The notes: a model not told the origin generated them from the sequence alone. Shown: positions 35,397 to 44,124, counted from the first letter of the stretch. The stretch: DNA of 64,000 nt from Enterococcus_E cecorum_C (GCF_052119425.1 NZ_JBQKFH010000003.1:1-64000), one strand, 5' to 3'. Made by a program: numbers and translations.

Positions 35397-36497
35397 ATGG
35401 GAGAAAATATTGAAACATTTTTAGCACAATTAGGTAATCGTATAGACGAGCAAACTGGAGCTGTCAGTGCACCAATTCATTTATCAACGACTTATTCTCA
35501 TCCAAAATTCGGGCATAGTACGGGTTTTGATTATACCAGAACGAAAAATCCTACTCGTGCTATTTTAGAAGAAGGATTAGCCAAGTTAGAAGAAGGGGCC
35601 CAAGCGATTGTCACTTCATCCGGTATGAGTGCCATTCAATTGGTTTTCCAACTTTTTCCAGCAGGCAGCGCATTTTTAGTTTCGCGTGATCTTTATGGCG
35701 GTTCGTATCGCTATTTTAAAGAAATCGAACGTCAAGGCATTGCAAAGTTTCTTTATTTTGATACAGAGGAAGAATTAGCAGCGCAAATCACCGAGAATAT
35801 TAGCGCCGTCTTTATCGAAACACCAACCAATCCGTTAATGCGTGAAGTAAGTATCAAGCGTGTAGCAGAGATTGCTAAGTCAAAAGGAGCCTTAACCATT
35901 GTCGATAATACTTTTTTAACGCCATTACGTCAAAAGCCATTAACCCAAGGAGCAGATTTAGTCGTACATTCAGCGACTAAATTCTTAGCTGGGCATAATG
36001 ATATCTTAGCGGGTGTGGTAGTTGCCAAAACGCAAGAACTCGGCGAACGTTTATTATATTTGGTGAATACAACCGGTCCGACTTTAGCTGCCTTTGATTG
36101 TTGGTTATTTATCCGTAGTTTGAAAACCTTACCTTTACGCTTTAATCAGCAAGAAAAGAATGCTAAAATAGTTGTTGAAGCTTTGCAAAATCATCCTGCA
36201 GTCAAAGAAGTCTTCTATCCAGGTGTGGGTGCAATGGTGAGTTTTAAAATCGCTGATGAAAGCAAAGTCGGTCCGTTTTTAGAGCAGCTAAAATTATTTA
36301 CCTATGCGGAAAGTTTAGGTGGGGTAGAGAGTCTGATCACTTATCCAACGACGCAAACCCATGCCGACATTCCTGAAGCAGAACGTCTTGCTTATGGTTT
36401 AACGCCAGACTTATTGCGTTTATCAATTGGTATTGAAGACGCCCATGATTTAGCAGCTGATTTAACACAAGGTTTAAGTATAGTGACGAGGAAGTGA
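35397..36497 (+). CDS. Cys/Met metabolism PLP enzyme (cystathionine gamma-synthase/lyase type)
   Basis: 366 residues. The family motifs are TYSHPKFGHSTGFDYTRTKNPTR near 32, IVDNTFLTPLRQKPL near 170, and the PLP lysine in VVHSATKFLAGHNDILAG near 193. The C-terminus carries SLGGVESLITYPTTQTHADIP. Whether it makes or breaks cystathionine cannot be settled by sequence. The neighbouring beta-lyase gene would complete a route between cysteine and homocysteine. It ends three bases before the nitroreductase start. Confidence 0.88.
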   Translation: MGENIETFLAQLGNRIDEQTGAVSAPIHLSTTYSHPKFGHSTGFDYTRTKNPTRAILEEGLAKLEEGAQAIVTSSGMSAIQLVFQLFPAGSAFLVSRDLYGGSYRYFKEIERQGIAKFLYFDTEEELAAQITENISAVFIETPTNPLMREVSIKRVAEIAKSKGALTIVDNTFLTPLRQKPLTQGADLVVHSATKFLAGHNDILAGVVVAKTQELGERLLYLVNTTGPTLAAFDCWLFIRSLKTLPLRFNQQEKNAKIVVEALQNHPAVKEVFYPGVGAMVSFKIADESKVGPFLEQLKLFTYAESLGGVESLITYPTTQTHADIPEAERLAYGLTPDLLRLSIGIEDAHDLAADLTQGLSIVTRK

Positions 36498-36499
36498 TT

Positions 36500-37249
36500 A
36501 TGGTGAATCAAACCATTGAACATCAATTGAATCATCGAAGTATCCGTAAATTTAAATCAGAAAATCTCTCAGATGAACAAATCAAGACTTTATTGGAAGT
36601 TGCGCGCCAAACATCGACAAGTAATTTCTTCCAACAATTTAGTGTGCTGCATATCACGGATGAGACCAAGCGTGAACAAATTCGTCATATTAGTAAGCAA
36701 CCGTATGTCGGCTTAAATGGCGAATTATTTATCTTTATTGCAGATTTATATCGTAATCAACAAATTCGTTTGCAAAAAGGGGAAGATGATGGGCGCTTGC
36801 ATTCCACTGATGTCTTTTTCCAAGCGATGCAAGATGCGACTTTAGCCATTCAAAATATGATGAACGCAGTCGAAAGTATGGGGCTTGGTGCAGTACTTTT
36901 AGGTAGTATCAATAATCAACCTAAAGAGCTAATTAAAGTGTTGGATTTACCTAAAATGACTTATCCAGTTCTAGGGATTCAAGTGGGGATTCCTGATCAA
37001 GAACCACAATTAAAACCAAGATTACCATTAGATAAAATCGTTTTTGAAAATGAATATCCTAAAGACTTTCAATTAAGTGACTTAAAAGAATATGATGAGG
37101 TCGTGCAAACTTACTATGATTTACGTAATGCGAACCAAAGAATTGATTCCTTTACCAATCAAATCGCCGGTAGCAAATTGCAAGAAAGCATTATCGGCCG
37201 CGATGACATCATGGAAGTCTTACACAGCCAAGGACTATGTTGGAGATAA
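36500..37249 (+). CDS. NfsA/Frp-type flavin nitroreductase
   Basis: 249 residues of the NADPH-dependent FMN oxidoreductase family. HRSIRKFKSENLSDEQI is at the N-terminus, TSTSNFFQQFS near 33, and GLGAVLLGSINNQPKELIKVLDLP near 130. Such enzymes reduce nitroaromatics, quinones or flavins, and the natural substrate is unknown. The frame is open from GTG 36494, but GAGGA at 36488 favours ATG 36500. Just downstream lies module B, only eight bases after the stop codon. The gene seems to lack its own classical terminator. Confidence 0.88.
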   Translation: MVNQTIEHQLNHRSIRKFKSENLSDEQIKTLLEVARQTSTSNFFQQFSVLHITDETKREQIRHISKQPYVGLNGELFIFIADLYRNQQIRLQKGEDDGRLHSTDVFFQAMQDATLAIQNMMNAVESMGLGAVLLGSINNQPKELIKVLDLPKMTYPVLGIQVGIPDQEPQLKPRLPLDKIVFENEYPKDFQLSDLKEYDEVVQTYYDLRNANQRIDSFTNQIAGSKLQESIIGRDDIMEVLHSQGLCWR

Positions 37250-37257
37250 TAAAAGGT

Positions 37258-37378
37258 TGTAAATCGACTTGGTCAGCTACGAGCGGATAAGTTCTGTCCA
37301 CCACGTCGGGAAAGTCCGAAAAGTAAAGACTTTCCCAGACGAGGTGGCTTATACGCCGAAGTAGCTAGTCGATTTACA
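37258..37378. repeat. Inverted-repeat module B, full copy 1
   Basis: Termini are TGTAAATCGAC and GTCGATTTACA. Nested arms are AGCTAC/GTAGCT, GCGGATAAG/CTTATACGC, CCACC/GGTGG and the core GGGAAAGTC/GACTTTCCC around CGAAAAGTAAA. It begins eight bases after the nitroreductase stop codon. Confidence 0.9.
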
Positions 37379-37397
37379 CCGTCAAAAAAGGATGTGA

Positions 37398-37507
37398 GGC
37401 AGCTTGGAAAGCCTAGAAGAAATTGCAGTGCTTACCTACCGCTGAGAAAATCGGATGAAAGGAGATTTTCTCAAGCGGGAGGGCGAATTTCACAATGTCT
37501 AGCTGCC
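37398..37507. repeat. Inverted-repeat module A, copy 3
   Basis: GGCAGCT and AGCTGCC termini. The inner stem is GAGAAAATC/GATTTTCTC with outer CCGCT/AGCGG and loop GGATGAAAGGA. It is joined to the B copy before it by CCGTCAAAAAAGGATGTGA. Confidence 0.9.
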
Positions 37508-37524
37508 GAACACAGATTAATAAA

Positions 37525-37556
37525 AGGTTGTAAATCGACTCGATCAGCCACGAGCA
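37525..37556. repeat. Inverted-repeat module B, left end only
   Basis: AAGGTTGTAAATCGACTCGATCAGCC.. repeats the first 30 bases of module B and then runs into the shared terminator at 37558. Confidence 0.75.
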
Positions 37557-37557
37557 C

Positions 37558-37602
37558 AAAAAAGCCAGGCCTCTCTGAATGATGAGAGGCCTGGCTTTTT
37601 TA
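37558..37602. terminator. Bidirectional terminator at the end of the dmkB operon
   Basis: AAAAGCCAGGCCTCTC and GAGAGGCCTGGCTTTTTT form a perfect 16-bp stem with A and T tails. On the minus strand it ends the dmkB transcript. Confidence 0.9.
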
Positions 37603-37603
37603 C

Positions 37604-38590
37604 TTAATTTTCGCGCGTTAAAATAGCCTTAGTTAGATGCGCTAAATTTTCTTTGGTTTGTACTTGATTATCAGGTAGCTTTGCAATGCCTTTTAGTGCT
37701 TTATCCGTATATTTAGCAGCTAAATCTTGAGCTTTTTGAATCGCATTTGTTTGGTGCACAATATCAAAAACCGCTTGGGCATCTTCATGCGACATAGCTC
37801 CTTTTTTACTTAAATAAGGCAATAATGCTTGTTTATTTTCCTTTAGCGCATAGATTAAAGGCAAGGAATAAACACCTTGACGTACATCTTCTAAAACAGG
37901 TTTACCAATTCCTTCAGGCGTTTTCGTATAGTCTAAAATATCATCAATAATTTGGAAAGCTAAGCCAATATTTAGCCCAATTTCGCTACATTTTTTACTG
38001 AAAGCTTCACTACAACCACTTTCTAAAGCACCAATGCCACAGCTTAGGGCAAAAAGTTCAGCCGTTTTTCCAGAAATATTTTCTAAATAATCATCAATCG
38101 TGACATCAATTTGATAGCGATCATTCATTTGACCTAATTCACCATCAAGAATTTTTTCCATACTGCGTGAATTTAACTGTAAACTGCGCATGGATTGGGT
38201 ATAGTCAGCTAATAATTTAAAACAACTGATAAGAAGATAATCACCAGCATAAACAGCAGTCGAATTATCAAATTGTTTGCGAATAGTTGGCAGTTTGCGA
38301 CGGATATCAGCTTCATCAATAATATCGTCATGGATGAGAGTCGCAGTATGTAGCATTTCGATGGCTGCGGCTAGACAAATGGCTTTTTTACGATCTTGTT
38401 CTGTGCCAAATTGTGAGAAAAGTAGTTGATAAGCCGGTCTTAATAGTTTACCGCCAGAATGAATCATATCTAATACTGCTTTTTCGACAGCTTTATTTTT
38501 TAATTTCACGGATTGTTCCATCAGTTCAATGGTCTGATTTAATTCAGGAACTAATTGTGGATAATTTTGCCACATGGGATGTAATTTCAT
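37604..38590 (-). CDS. dmkB: Polyprenyl diphosphate synthase (DmkB)
   Basis: 328 residues of the trans-isoprenyl synthase family. The first aspartate-rich motif is LIHDDIIDEAD (Asp88-Asp92) and the second is FQIIDDILDYTK near 215. GGKLLRPAY is near 46. It makes the long polyprenyl chain used for demethylmenaquinone. The gene is last in the minus-strand set ndh2-eetA-eetB-dmkB, as in the Listeria extracellular electron transfer locus, and starts immediately after eetB. Confidence 0.9.
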   Translation of the reverse strand: MKLHPMWQNYPQLVPELNQTIELMEQSVKLKNKAVEKAVLDMIHSGGKLLRPAYQLLFSQFGTEQDRKKAICLAAAIEMLHTATLIHDDIIDEADIRRKLPTIRKQFDNSTAVYAGDYLLISCFKLLADYTQSMRSLQLNSRSMEKILDGELGQMNDRYQIDVTIDDYLENISGKTAELFALSCGIGALESGCSEAFSKKCSEIGLNIGLAFQIIDDILDYTKTPEGIGKPVLEDVRQGVYSLPLIYALKENKQALLPYLSKKGAMSHEDAQAVFDIVHQTNAIQKAQDLAAKYTDKALKGIAKLPDNQVQTKENLAHLTKAILTREN

Positions 38591-39172
38591 CTAAATCAAA
38601 TCCTTTCCAATTAATTGATTTGACCAATTTTGTTGTGTTTGTCGATCACGCTCCATTTGAAATCTTTGCAAGGTTCGCACGTGCATAAATAAATAATTCG
38701 CACAGACACCAATGGCAATCCCTGAAAGAATCCCTAAAAAGGAAAGCACTGGTAGATAGAGCATGACGGTCCAGGATTGTGCAATAAGGGAGGCTGTTAC
38801 AAGTTGGCCCACATTATGCATAAAACCTCCTGTGGCGCTAATGCCAATGATGCTGACTCTCTTTGGCCCAAGAGATTTGACAAGCATCATGCCGATATAG
38901 CTGAGTACCGCTCCAGAAAAACTATATAGAAAAGTCGAAACTGTACCACCAAGTAAGGTTGATAAGCAAAGTCTTAAGCCAATCAATGTGATCGTTTCGC
39001 GTTTGGATAAGGTAAAAATAGCGATAATCGTAATGAGATTGGCCAGTCCCATTTTCGCTCCTGGTGCAAAACCAAAAGGATAGGGAATCATATTTTCAAT
39101 GAGTCCAATCACTAAAGCTTGAGCCACAAGTAAAGAGATATAGACCATCGTTTTTAGTTTTGATTGTACCAT
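38591..39172 (-). CDS. eetB: EetB, Gx transporter family membrane protein
   Basis: 193 residues with five or six membrane helices, of the Gx transporter/heptaprenyl diphosphate synthase component I family. It shows PYPFGFAPGAKMGLANLITII near 32 and GATGGFMHNVGQL-like SATGGFMHNVGQLVTASL near 128. In Listeria EetB is needed for extracellular electron transfer, though its chemistry is unclear. Its frame ends exactly where dmkB begins, and it lies 12 bases after eetA. Confidence 0.85.
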   Translation of the reverse strand: MVQSKLKTMVYISLLVAQALVIGLIENMIPYPFGFAPGAKMGLANLITIIAIFTLSKRETITLIGLRLCLSTLLGGTVSTFLYSFSGAVLSYIGMMLVKSLGPKRVSIIGISATGGFMHNVGQLVTASLIAQSWTVMLYLPVLSFLGILSGIAIGVCANYLFMHVRTLQRFQMERDRQTQQNWSNQLIGKDLI

Positions 39173-39184
39173 AAGTAAAGGCAG

Positions 39185-39604
39185 CTAGTAAATGACGCTA
39201 CCAGATTCACTCCCATCTGAGGACTGGATTTCGATAACTAATTTATGAGGTAAACAGACGATGGTTTCCCCCGGTTTTTTAATCCAGCCACGCTTCACAC
39301 AGATTTGATCGCCGCAATTGGCTTCTTTCATCCGTATTTGATTACGATTCACTTCAATAATATTATAATCCCCATCTTTATCTTCATAACGATAGGTGTA
39401 GTGTTGTCCATTTTCACTTAAATCAAAAGTTTTGACTTGTTTCCCATCTACTTTAACAATGGCTTGATAAGTGACTTCATTGATTTTAGATTGATAGATA
39501 CTAAAAATGAGAATTGGAATAAAAGAGAGAATCACCAAACTTATGAGAATAATAAAATCCCAACGCTTCATGCGGCTCTTTTTAAAAAATGTTTTGAAAT
39601 CCAC
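39185..39604 (-). CDS. eetA: EetA, NusG domain II surface protein
   Basis: 139 residues. One membrane helix (about 14-36) precedes an extracellular NusG-II (DUF1312) domain with NCGDQICVKRGWI and ETIVCLPHKLVIEI, which hold three conserved cysteines. EetA is required for flavin-based electron transfer in Listeria and Enterococcus, probably helping electrons reach extracellular flavins. AAAGGAG precedes the ATG. Two hairpins separate it from ndh2, so its expression may be lower or separately set. Confidence 0.88.
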   Translation of the reverse strand: MDFKTFFKKSRMKRWDFIILISLVILSFIPILIFSIYQSKINEVTYQAIVKVDGKQVKTFDLSENGQHYTYRYEDKDGDYNIIEVNRNQIRMKEANCGDQICVKRGWIKKPGETIVCLPHKLVIEIQSSDGSESGSVIY

Positions 39605-39624
39605 AAAATATCTCCTTTAATCAT

Positions 39625-39694
39625 CTGTTTAATAGGCGAACTAAAAGTTTAATTCGTCTATTAAACAGAAGGAAAACTGAAACAGCTTGTCTCA
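39625..39694 (-). terminator. Tandem hairpins between ndh2 and eetA
   Basis: Hairpin one pairs AGGAAAACTGA (39670-39680) with TCAGTTTTCCT, eleven perfect base pairs. Hairpin two pairs CTGTTTAATAGGCGAA (39625-39640) with TTCGTCTATTAAACAG (39653-39668), sixteen pairs with one G-T. T-runs are weak, so they may act as partial terminators or as RNA-stability elements inside the operon. Confidence 0.6.
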
Positions 39695-39724
39695 GTTTTC
39701 CTAAAAAGATTTATCTTTTAGTGC

Positions 39725-41671
39725 TTAGTATCTCGATTTGACATCGCCATACCACCAGTGCCCTAGTTTACGTTGTAACCAAGGAACTACCCAGTGATCA
39801 AGACCAAAGGCACGACCAGAACCGTTCATCAAGGCAATAGCAACTGGAATAAACCAAATATTTACCCAGAAGAACATACCTGATAGACAGAAGGCCACGA
39901 CTAAGGCTACGGTTGTCGCACTCGCTAACCAAGTGAATAGACCGACGATTAAGGCTAGAGCAATACCAATTTCTACGATAGTCATGAATTTTTGGAAGAA
40001 TAAAGCAACTTCTTTATTAGGCATCATAAATTTCATGATACTTTCGAACCATTTTGGCATGTGATCTAACACTTGCATTGGTTGTTCGCCGTAAGCATAA
40101 CTAAATCCAAAGTGAGCAGCTTGAGTCGCAGCTTCACCACCACCACTTGCAGCAGCGCCACTAGCAGCACTTGTCGCTTCAGCAGCACCAGATCCTCCTG
40201 CAGCAGCTGAGGCACCAGTTGTTGCAGCTTGTTCTTGCAACCAAGGGAATGGGAAGACGATGTGATCAGTAAACCATGAACCTTCACCAAACCAAGTACT
40301 TGGTTGGAATAGATGACCATTATCACCTAAAACTTTCTTCATAGATTCGATTAACCACATGAATCCGTAGAAGATACGTAATGGCACGCTCCATAAAACA
40401 TTACCGTAACGAGATGAGTGACCACGCATAATATTTCTTTCATCTTTAATATGGAAGAATTCATGCATGATGTATTGGAACATATAATATCCAGAACGAA
40501 TGTCAAAGAAGTATTTCAAGTTTACCACGTGTTTCATAAACATCGCGAAGAAGCCAGATAATTTAATCTTACCAAATAGGTTAGCTACCCCGTAACGAGA
40601 ACCAATTGAAACCATGAAGCCTTGGTAGTTACTCTTGAATGGGTGTTTTTCGCCACCTTTAATAGATGCGATAACATTTTCTGCCGCACAGTGCGCAGTT
40701 TGTTCAGCTGCTTGTACGATTTGAGGTGTTGGTTTACCAGGAGTTTCTTCATAGTAAACTAAGTCCCCGATAATATAGATGTTTTTATCTTCGTAGCCTT
40801 TTGCTTGCATGTATTGGTTTGCTACTAAACGGTTGGCACGTGCTTTTTCAATACCGAAGTCAGCTGCATCAGAAGTCGCTTTAACTCCAGCAGTCCAGAT
40901 TAAAGTATGTGTTGGGATAGTGCTACCATCTTTTAAGACGATATGATCTTTAGCTACTTCAACGATTGGTGATTCTGTTAAAATTTCAACACCATGTTTT
41001 TTCATGTAGCGTTCAGCCTTAGCCGCACCACCACGGTCTAACATGTTTAAGATAGTTGGCATTGCTTCAACAACTTTAAGTGTGAAATCATCTTTACTTA
41101 GCTTGAAGTCTTTAGCTAAGCGATCACGCCAGTCCATTAATTCACCGACCATTTCAATACCGGTAAATCCAGAACCACAGACCACGAAAGTTAACATTGC
41201 TTTACGTTTTTCAGCATCTGGTTCGATTGCTGCTTTTTCAACAATGTCTTCAATGTGTTTTCTGATCTTCAAAGCATCTTCAAATGACCAAAGTGTAAAA
41301 CCGTTTTCTTTAACACCAGGTGTACCAAAGTCGTTTGGTTCGCCACCCATACCGATGATTAAGTGGTCAAATGGATATTCTCCCATTTTTGTTTGAACAA
41401 CTTTGTTTTCTTTGTCGATACCAGTAACAGTGTCTGTCACAATTTCAACATTTTTGTTGTGGCAGAATAAACGTTGTAGGTCGTATTGGATAGCTGTAGG
41501 TTCTACACGACCACCAGCCACTTCATGCAATTCAGTCATCATTGTATGGTAAGAATGACGATCGATTAAAGTGATTTGTGTGTCTGTACCTTTTAGCTTT
41601 TTAGATAAAAGTTTTGTAGCAGCTACACCAGAATAACCGGCACCTATAACAATTACTTTTTCTTTTGCCAT
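39725..41671 (-). CDS. ndh2: Ndh2, type II NADH dehydrogenase with C-terminal membrane domain
   Basis: 648 residues. The first 400 or so form the FAD/NAD-binding flavoprotein: VIVIGAGYSGVAATKLL at the start, VVCGSGFTGIEMVGEL near 163, and IYIIGDLVYYEETPGKPTPQIVQAAEQTAH near 300. An Ala/Gly/Ser-rich linker (about 500-545) joins a DoxX-like domain with three or four membrane helices. This two-part build is the extracellular electron transfer NADH dehydrogenase, which reduces demethylmenaquinone instead of feeding aerobic respiration. A minus-strand promoter (TAGACA at 41753-41758, 17 bases, TATAAT at 41730-41735) precedes it. Confidence 0.92.
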   Translation of the reverse strand: MAKEKVIVIGAGYSGVAATKLLSKKLKGTDTQITLIDRHSYHTMMTELHEVAGGRVEPTAIQYDLQRLFCHNKNVEIVTDTVTGIDKENKVVQTKMGEYPFDHLIIGMGGEPNDFGTPGVKENGFTLWSFEDALKIRKHIEDIVEKAAIEPDAEKRKAMLTFVVCGSGFTGIEMVGELMDWRDRLAKDFKLSKDDFTLKVVEAMPTILNMLDRGGAAKAERYMKKHGVEILTESPIVEVAKDHIVLKDGSTIPTHTLIWTAGVKATSDAADFGIEKARANRLVANQYMQAKGYEDKNIYIIGDLVYYEETPGKPTPQIVQAAEQTAHCAAENVIASIKGGEKHPFKSNYQGFMVSIGSRYGVANLFGKIKLSGFFAMFMKHVVNLKYFFDIRSGYYMFQYIMHEFFHIKDERNIMRGHSSRYGNVLWSVPLRIFYGFMWLIESMKKVLGDNGHLFQPSTWFGEGSWFTDHIVFPFPWLQEQAATTGASAAAGGSGAAEATSAASGAAASGGGEAATQAAHFGFSYAYGEQPMQVLDHMPKWFESIMKFMMPNKEVALFFQKFMTIVEIGIALALIVGLFTWLASATTVALVVAFCLSGMFFWVNIWFIPVAIALMNGSGRAFGLDHWVVPWLQRKLGHWWYGDVKSRY

Positions 41672-41729
41672 AAGTAAATTCGCTCCTTGAATAATAATAG
41701 TATAAATTGATCATTGCATAATCTACTAT

Positions 41730-41758
41730 ATTATATAAGAATTTATAAAATTTGTCTA
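41730..41758 (-). promoter_or_regulatory. Sigma-70 promoter of ndh2
   Basis: On the minus strand, TAGACA (41758-41753), 17 bases, TATAAT (41735-41730), 59 bases before the start codon. Confidence 0.65.
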
Positions 41759-41848
41759 ACTTCTGAACTGTTTTTTCACAGATTTTGAATAAGACGATTA
41801 GAATTCTGTGAAAAGTAAAAGAATTTGGAAAAATACCAATGATAGCGG

Positions 41849-41876
41849 TTGACAAATTCGATTAATGTTATAGAAT
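41849..41876 (+). promoter_or_regulatory. Sigma-70 promoter of pplA
   Basis: TTGACA (41849-41854), 16 bases, TAGAAT (41871-41876), 64 bases before the pplA start. Confidence 0.65.
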
Positions 41877-41940
41877 AAGAGTGTAAACAAACGATTTCAC
41901 AATTTCGTTTGTGAAAAAAGTAGTAAAGGGGAACTTTGCA

Positions 41941-42873
41941 ATGAAAATGAAGAAAATTTTAACAGGTTTCACAACGCTAGCTTTATCTACCTTATTGTTA
42001 GCAGCTTGTGGAGGAAACGACAAGAAAGACACAGCATCATCAACTGCGTCTTCTTCAAGTGTGGCAAAATCATCCAGCTCAAAAGAAGAAGCTAAAGAAG
42101 TTAAGAAAGTCGCTGGTGCAGATTTACAAGACGGTACATACAAACTTGAAGAAAAGAACTATGAACATGGTTACCGTACAGTATTTTCTATCACAGTTAA
42201 AGATGGCAAAATCACTGAATCTAACTATGACAATGTAAATGAAAAAGGCGAATCTAAAACAAAAGACGCTGACTACAATAAAAATATGAAAGCTAAATCT
42301 GGTACTGATCCAGAAACTTATACTCCTCAATTAAACAAAGAATTAGTTGAAGGACAAAATGCTAATGTAGCTGTTGTAACTGGAGCCACTCATTCATCAG
42401 AAAGCTTCAAGAACTATGCACAACAATTAATCCAAGCTGCTCAAGCTGGTAAAACTGATACAATCGAAATCGACAATGGTGCCGCTTTGAAAGATGGTAC
42501 TTACACTTTAGAAGAAAAGAACTACTCTCATAACTACCGTGTTGTATTCTCAATCACTGTTAAAGATGGTAAATTAACTGAATCTAAATATGATTACGTT
42601 GATAAAGATGGTAAATCTAAACAAGATGATGAAGAATACAATAAATCAATGCAAGAAAAATCAGGTACAGCTCCTAAGACTTACATTCCTCAATTGAATG
42701 AAGAATTAGTGAAAGCTATGAGTGGAGAAGAACCTTCAGTAAATAACGTAGAAGTAGTTACTGGTGCTACTCACAGTTCTGACAGCTTCAAGATTTATGC
42801 AGCTCAATTAATCAACGCTGCTCAAAAAGGCGATACTGCTAAAATTGAAGTGGACAACATCGTCACTGAATAA
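41941..42873 (+). CDS. pplA: PplA/Cad-type FMN-binding lipoprotein (pheromone precursor)
   Basis: 310 residues. A lipoprotein signal peptide (lipobox LLAAC, Cys23) and a Ser/Lys-rich linker lead to two FMN-binding domains. Each begins DGTY and ends VVTGATHSSESFK or VVTGATHSSDSFK, whose threonine receives FMN. ApbE encoded next door should attach the FMN, making PplA the outer electron carrier. The E. faecalis homologue Cad yields the cAD1 peptide from its signal sequence. The last eight residues before the cysteine here, LSTLLLAA, align with LFSLVLAG. AAAGGGGA selects ATG 41941 over an upstream GTG. Confidence 0.92.
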   Translation: MKMKKILTGFTTLALSTLLLAACGGNDKKDTASSTASSSSVAKSSSSKEEAKEVKKVAGADLQDGTYKLEEKNYEHGYRTVFSITVKDGKITESNYDNVNEKGESKTKDADYNKNMKAKSGTDPETYTPQLNKELVEGQNANVAVVTGATHSSESFKNYAQQLIQAAQAGKTDTIEIDNGAALKDGTYTLEEKNYSHNYRVVFSITVKDGKLTESKYDYVDKDGKSKQDDEEYNKSMQEKSGTAPKTYIPQLNEELVKAMSGEEPSVNNVEVVTGATHSSDSFKIYAAQLINAAQKGDTAKIEVDNIVTE

Positions 42874-42895
42874 TTTTGTTTCATAAAATCACACG

Positions 42896-42936
42896 AGATG
42901 GAACGGTGTTTAATCATCGCTCCATCTTTTTTTTAT
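42896..42936 (+). terminator. Terminator after pplA
   Basis: AGATGGA pairs with TCCATCT around an 18-base loop, with T8 after. Most transcripts from the pplA promoter should stop here. Confidence 0.8.
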
Positions 42937-43012
42937 TTAATATAACTAGCTAGAAATATATAACTTTTGTCTTCAATGGCGTTAAATAATATGACTCTAA
43001 GGAAAAAATTTA

Positions 43013-43041
43013 TTGGCTAAACAAACTTTCTGCGCTATGAT
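43013..43041 (+). promoter_or_regulatory. Sigma-70 promoter of apbE-dmkA
   Basis: TTGGCT (43013-43018), 17 bases, TATGAT (43036-43041), 33 bases before the apbE start. It gives apbE and dmkA a transcript separate from pplA. Confidence 0.6.
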
Positions 43042-43074
43042 AAAAAGGCATAGAAAATGAGTAAGGAGGATTTT

Positions 43075-44124
43075 ATGAAAAATAGAATCATAATGCTAGT
43101 GATGGTCTTAGGGACTATCTTGCTTGCGGGCTGTCAAAAACAAGCAGCTGCACCTAAAATTAATGAGACACCTTATTCGGATAATCAATTTTTAATCGGT
43201 ACATATGTCAATATCCGAATTTATGATGATGGTAAAGAAGATGTCTTACCCCTGGCCTTTAAAAAAGTAAAGAGCTTGGGAGATAAAGTGACTGTTAATC
43301 AAAAAGGCTCAGAAATTGATGAAGTCAACGCTCAAGCAGGCATTAAACCAGTGAAAGTCACGAGTGATGTCTATCGTTTGGCCAAAAAAGCGTATCAAAT
43401 CAGTGAAGAATCTCATGGTGGTTTTGATATGGCGATTGGGCCGATTACGCAGTTATGGCATATCGGCTTTCCTGATGCTAGAAAACCAAGTCAGGCAGAA
43501 ATTGATGCAGCACTCAAATTAGTAGACTACAAAAAAGTCAAGTTAAATGACCAAAAACAAACAATCTACTTGGAAGAAAAAGGCATGGCACTTGATTTAG
43601 GTGCAATTGCTAAAGGTTTCATTGCTGATGAAGTCGTGAAATTATTGAAAAAACATGGGGTGACTACAGCGATTGTTGACTTAGGGGGAAATGTCTACGT
43701 CTTAGGGAAGAGCCCGCGTGGCAAGGATACTCCTTGGACGGTGGGTATTCAAGATCCTAACCAAGCCCGTAATGTGACAGTTGGATCAGTCTTAGCAAGT
43801 AATCAGACTTTGGTTACATCAGGTATTTATGAACGCTATCTTGAAGTTGATGGGGTGAAGTATCATCATTTATTCAACCCTAAAACTGGCTATCCGTTTG
43901 ATAATGATATTGCGGGTGTAACGATTATTACGAAATATTCGATTGATGGCGATGGCTTATCTACAGCAGTCTTTTCAATGGGTGTTCAAAAAGGCTTGAA
44001 ATTTGTGAATAAGCAAAAAGGAGTCGAAGCGATTTTCGTCACTAAAGATGATAAAATCTATTTAAGTAAAGGTGTGCCATCCTTTGAATTAAATAAGGAA
44101 TCCGGCTATACAATGGCTAAATAA
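43075..44124 (+). CDS. apbE: ApbE/FmnB FAD:protein FMN transferase (lipoprotein)
   Basis: 349 residues. A signal peptide with lipobox LLAGC anchors an ApbE domain outside the membrane. Family marks are GGFDMAIGPITQLWHIG near 120, LDLGAIAKGFIADEV near 178, VDLGGNVYVLGKSP, TSGIYERYLEVDGVKYHHLFNPKTGYP near 250 and DGLSTAVFSMG near 297. It moves FMN from FAD onto the threonines of PplA. AAGGAGG at 43063-43069 selects ATG 43075. It forms a pair with dmkA, 18 bases away. Confidence 0.93.
   Translation: MKNRIIMLVMVLGTILLAGCQKQAAAPKINETPYSDNQFLIGTYVNIRIYDDGKEDVLPLAFKKVKSLGDKVTVNQKGSEIDEVNAQAGIKPVKVTSDVYRLAKKAYQISEESHGGFDMAIGPITQLWHIGFPDARKPSQAEIDAALKLVDYKKVKLNDQKQTIYLEEKGMALDLGAIAKGFIADEVVKLLKKHGVTTAIVDLGGNVYVLGKSPRGKDTPWTVGIQDPNQARNVTVGSVLASNQTLVTSGIYERYLEVDGVKYHHLFNPKTGYPFDNDIAGVTIITKYSIDGDGLSTAVFSMGVQKGLKFVNKQKGVEAIFVTKDDKIYLSKGVPSFELNKESGYTMAK

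Noticed and set aside
37394..37582. A 62-codon open frame across module A and the terminator.
   Set aside because: It runs through a repeat and a terminator hairpin, has no ribosome-binding site, and the other A copies do not keep the frame open.
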